Part shown: piece after piece, positions 63,457-64,000 of the stretch
How the letters are laid out: every line of letters begins with the position of its first letter
Numbering within the stretch: position 1 is the stretch's first letter
Assembly: GCA_963812525.1 (NCBI GenBank)
Contig: CAWEVL010000004.1
Coordinates: forward strand, 372,001 to 436,000
Length of the DNA: 64,000 nucleotides
DNA from: Bog-756 sp963812525
GTDB lineage: Bacteria > Actinomycetota > Acidimicrobiia > Acidimicrobiales > RAAP-2
Reading direction: 5' to 3'
Notes under the pieces: model-generated
Seen by the model: the letters and a program-made list of their open reading frames with translations, nothing else
The model's database searches: none
What the model was told of the DNA's origin: nothing
Program-made: the position numbers and the translations under genes

Positions 63457-64000
63457 CGGACTGGGCAAGGGTCTGAGCGCCCTCATTCCCAACGAGGTGG
63501 TCGGTGATCGCTCGTCCTCCCTGCGGGAGGTTCCCATCGGGAGCATCAAGCCCAATCCCCGCCAACCCCGCGTCAACTTCGACGAGGACACCATGTCGTC
63601 GCTGGCCGCCTCGATCAAGGAGCTCGGCGTGCTCCAGCCGGTGCTGGTCCGCCAGATCGGCTCGGCGCGCCGCGGACGACTTCGAGCTCATCGCCGGCGA
63701 GCGCCGGTGGCGGGCGGCCCGGCGGGCTGGTCTCCAGTCGATCCCCGTCCTCGTGCTGACATCTGACGAGACCCAGAGCCTCGAGCAGGCCCTGGTCGAG
63801 AACCTCCACCGACAGGACCTCAACGTCCTGGAGGAGGCGGCGGCGTACCAACAGCTGATCGAGGAATTCGGCTACACCCACGATCAGGTGTCCAAGCGGG
63901 TGGGCAAGAGCCGGACTGCGGTGACCAACATCCTGCGGCTCCTGCAGCTCCCGTCGGGCGTCCAGCGGCTGCTCTCCGAAGGGCAGATCAGTCCCGGCCA
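63443..64000 (+). CDS. parB: chromosome partitioning protein ParB (3' end outside window; one GC-unit break)
   Basis: The centromere-binding CTPase, about 185 residues visible. RRSGLGKGLSALIPNE is the ParA-stimulating N-terminus; VPIGSIKPNPRQPRVNFDED and LAASIKELGVLQPVLVRQIG start the CTPase domain; FELIAGERRWRAARRAGL contains the conserved GERRxRA arginines; ENLHRQDLNVLEEAAAY and YTHDQVSKRVGKSRTAVTNI (the parS-reading helix-turn-helix) follow. The frame breaks near 63672, where restoring one GC unit gives ARRADDFELIAGERRW. The gene continues beyond 64000. Confidence 0.95.

Overview
The window is about 70% GC DNA from an actinobacterium. The right third carries the standard actinobacterial origin block: parB-parA-rsmG-jag-yidC-yidD-rnpA-rpmH face away from dnaA-dnaN-recF-DUF721-gyrB-gyrA-tRNA-Ile, with parS sites next to parA. 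Coding is very dense, GTG starts are frequent, and an F420-type luciferase-like oxidoreductase is present. A lineage such as Acidimicrobiia fits, but that placement is inference.

Layout. 0.3-4.8 kb: a nitroreductase, a membrane protein coupled to a secreted SGNH esterase, and an MFS carrier fused to a cyclic-nucleotide-binding domain. 4.9-10.7 kb: a peptide/nickel-type ABC importer in which one permease and both ATPases form a single 1,063-residue polypeptide. 10.8-19.4 kb: a sulfatase, a small membrane protein, DinB-like and DUF2855 proteins, a TetR regulator, a propeller-like protein and an MFS exporter fused to a MarR-like domain. 19.7-22.5 kb: a polar amino-acid ABC importer. 22.5-30.3 kb: an unrecognised protein, then a divergent set for methylated amines (FAD/GcvT demethylating oxidoreductase, choline-kinase-like phosphotransferase, APC permease) and a flavin monooxygenase. 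30.4-34.5 kb: an LCP cell-wall ligase and a TetR/MFS efflux pair with a clear operator. 34.6-48 kb: pirin, a RodZ-like protein, a CtaG/DUF5134/membrane operon, beta-carbonic anhydrase, DUF427, an LLM oxidoreductase and its coupled partner, a PAS-GGDEF cyclase, enoyl-CoA hydratase and a PKD-containing hydrolase. 48.2-64 kb: the origin block.

The most unusual signal is not a gene. Nearly every gene between 11.1 and 32.4 kb is broken into two or three reading frames. At almost every break I worked through (more than forty) the frame is restored if one observed GC is read as GCGC, or if a short (GC)n tract is lengthened by one or two units. The same lesion occurs once in recF and once in parB, while large genes at 0.3-10.7 kb and 35.8-44.8 kb, rich in intact GCGC, are unbroken. 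Simultaneous decay of about fifteen genes by one dinucleotide lesion, with two core replication genes included, is implausible. I therefore treat these genes as intact in the organism and the breaks as systematic loss of GC units in the sequence data, possibly tied to cytosine methylation at GCGC. A second, rarer class is single-base loss in C or G runs (yidC, enoyl-CoA hydratase, an ABC permease).
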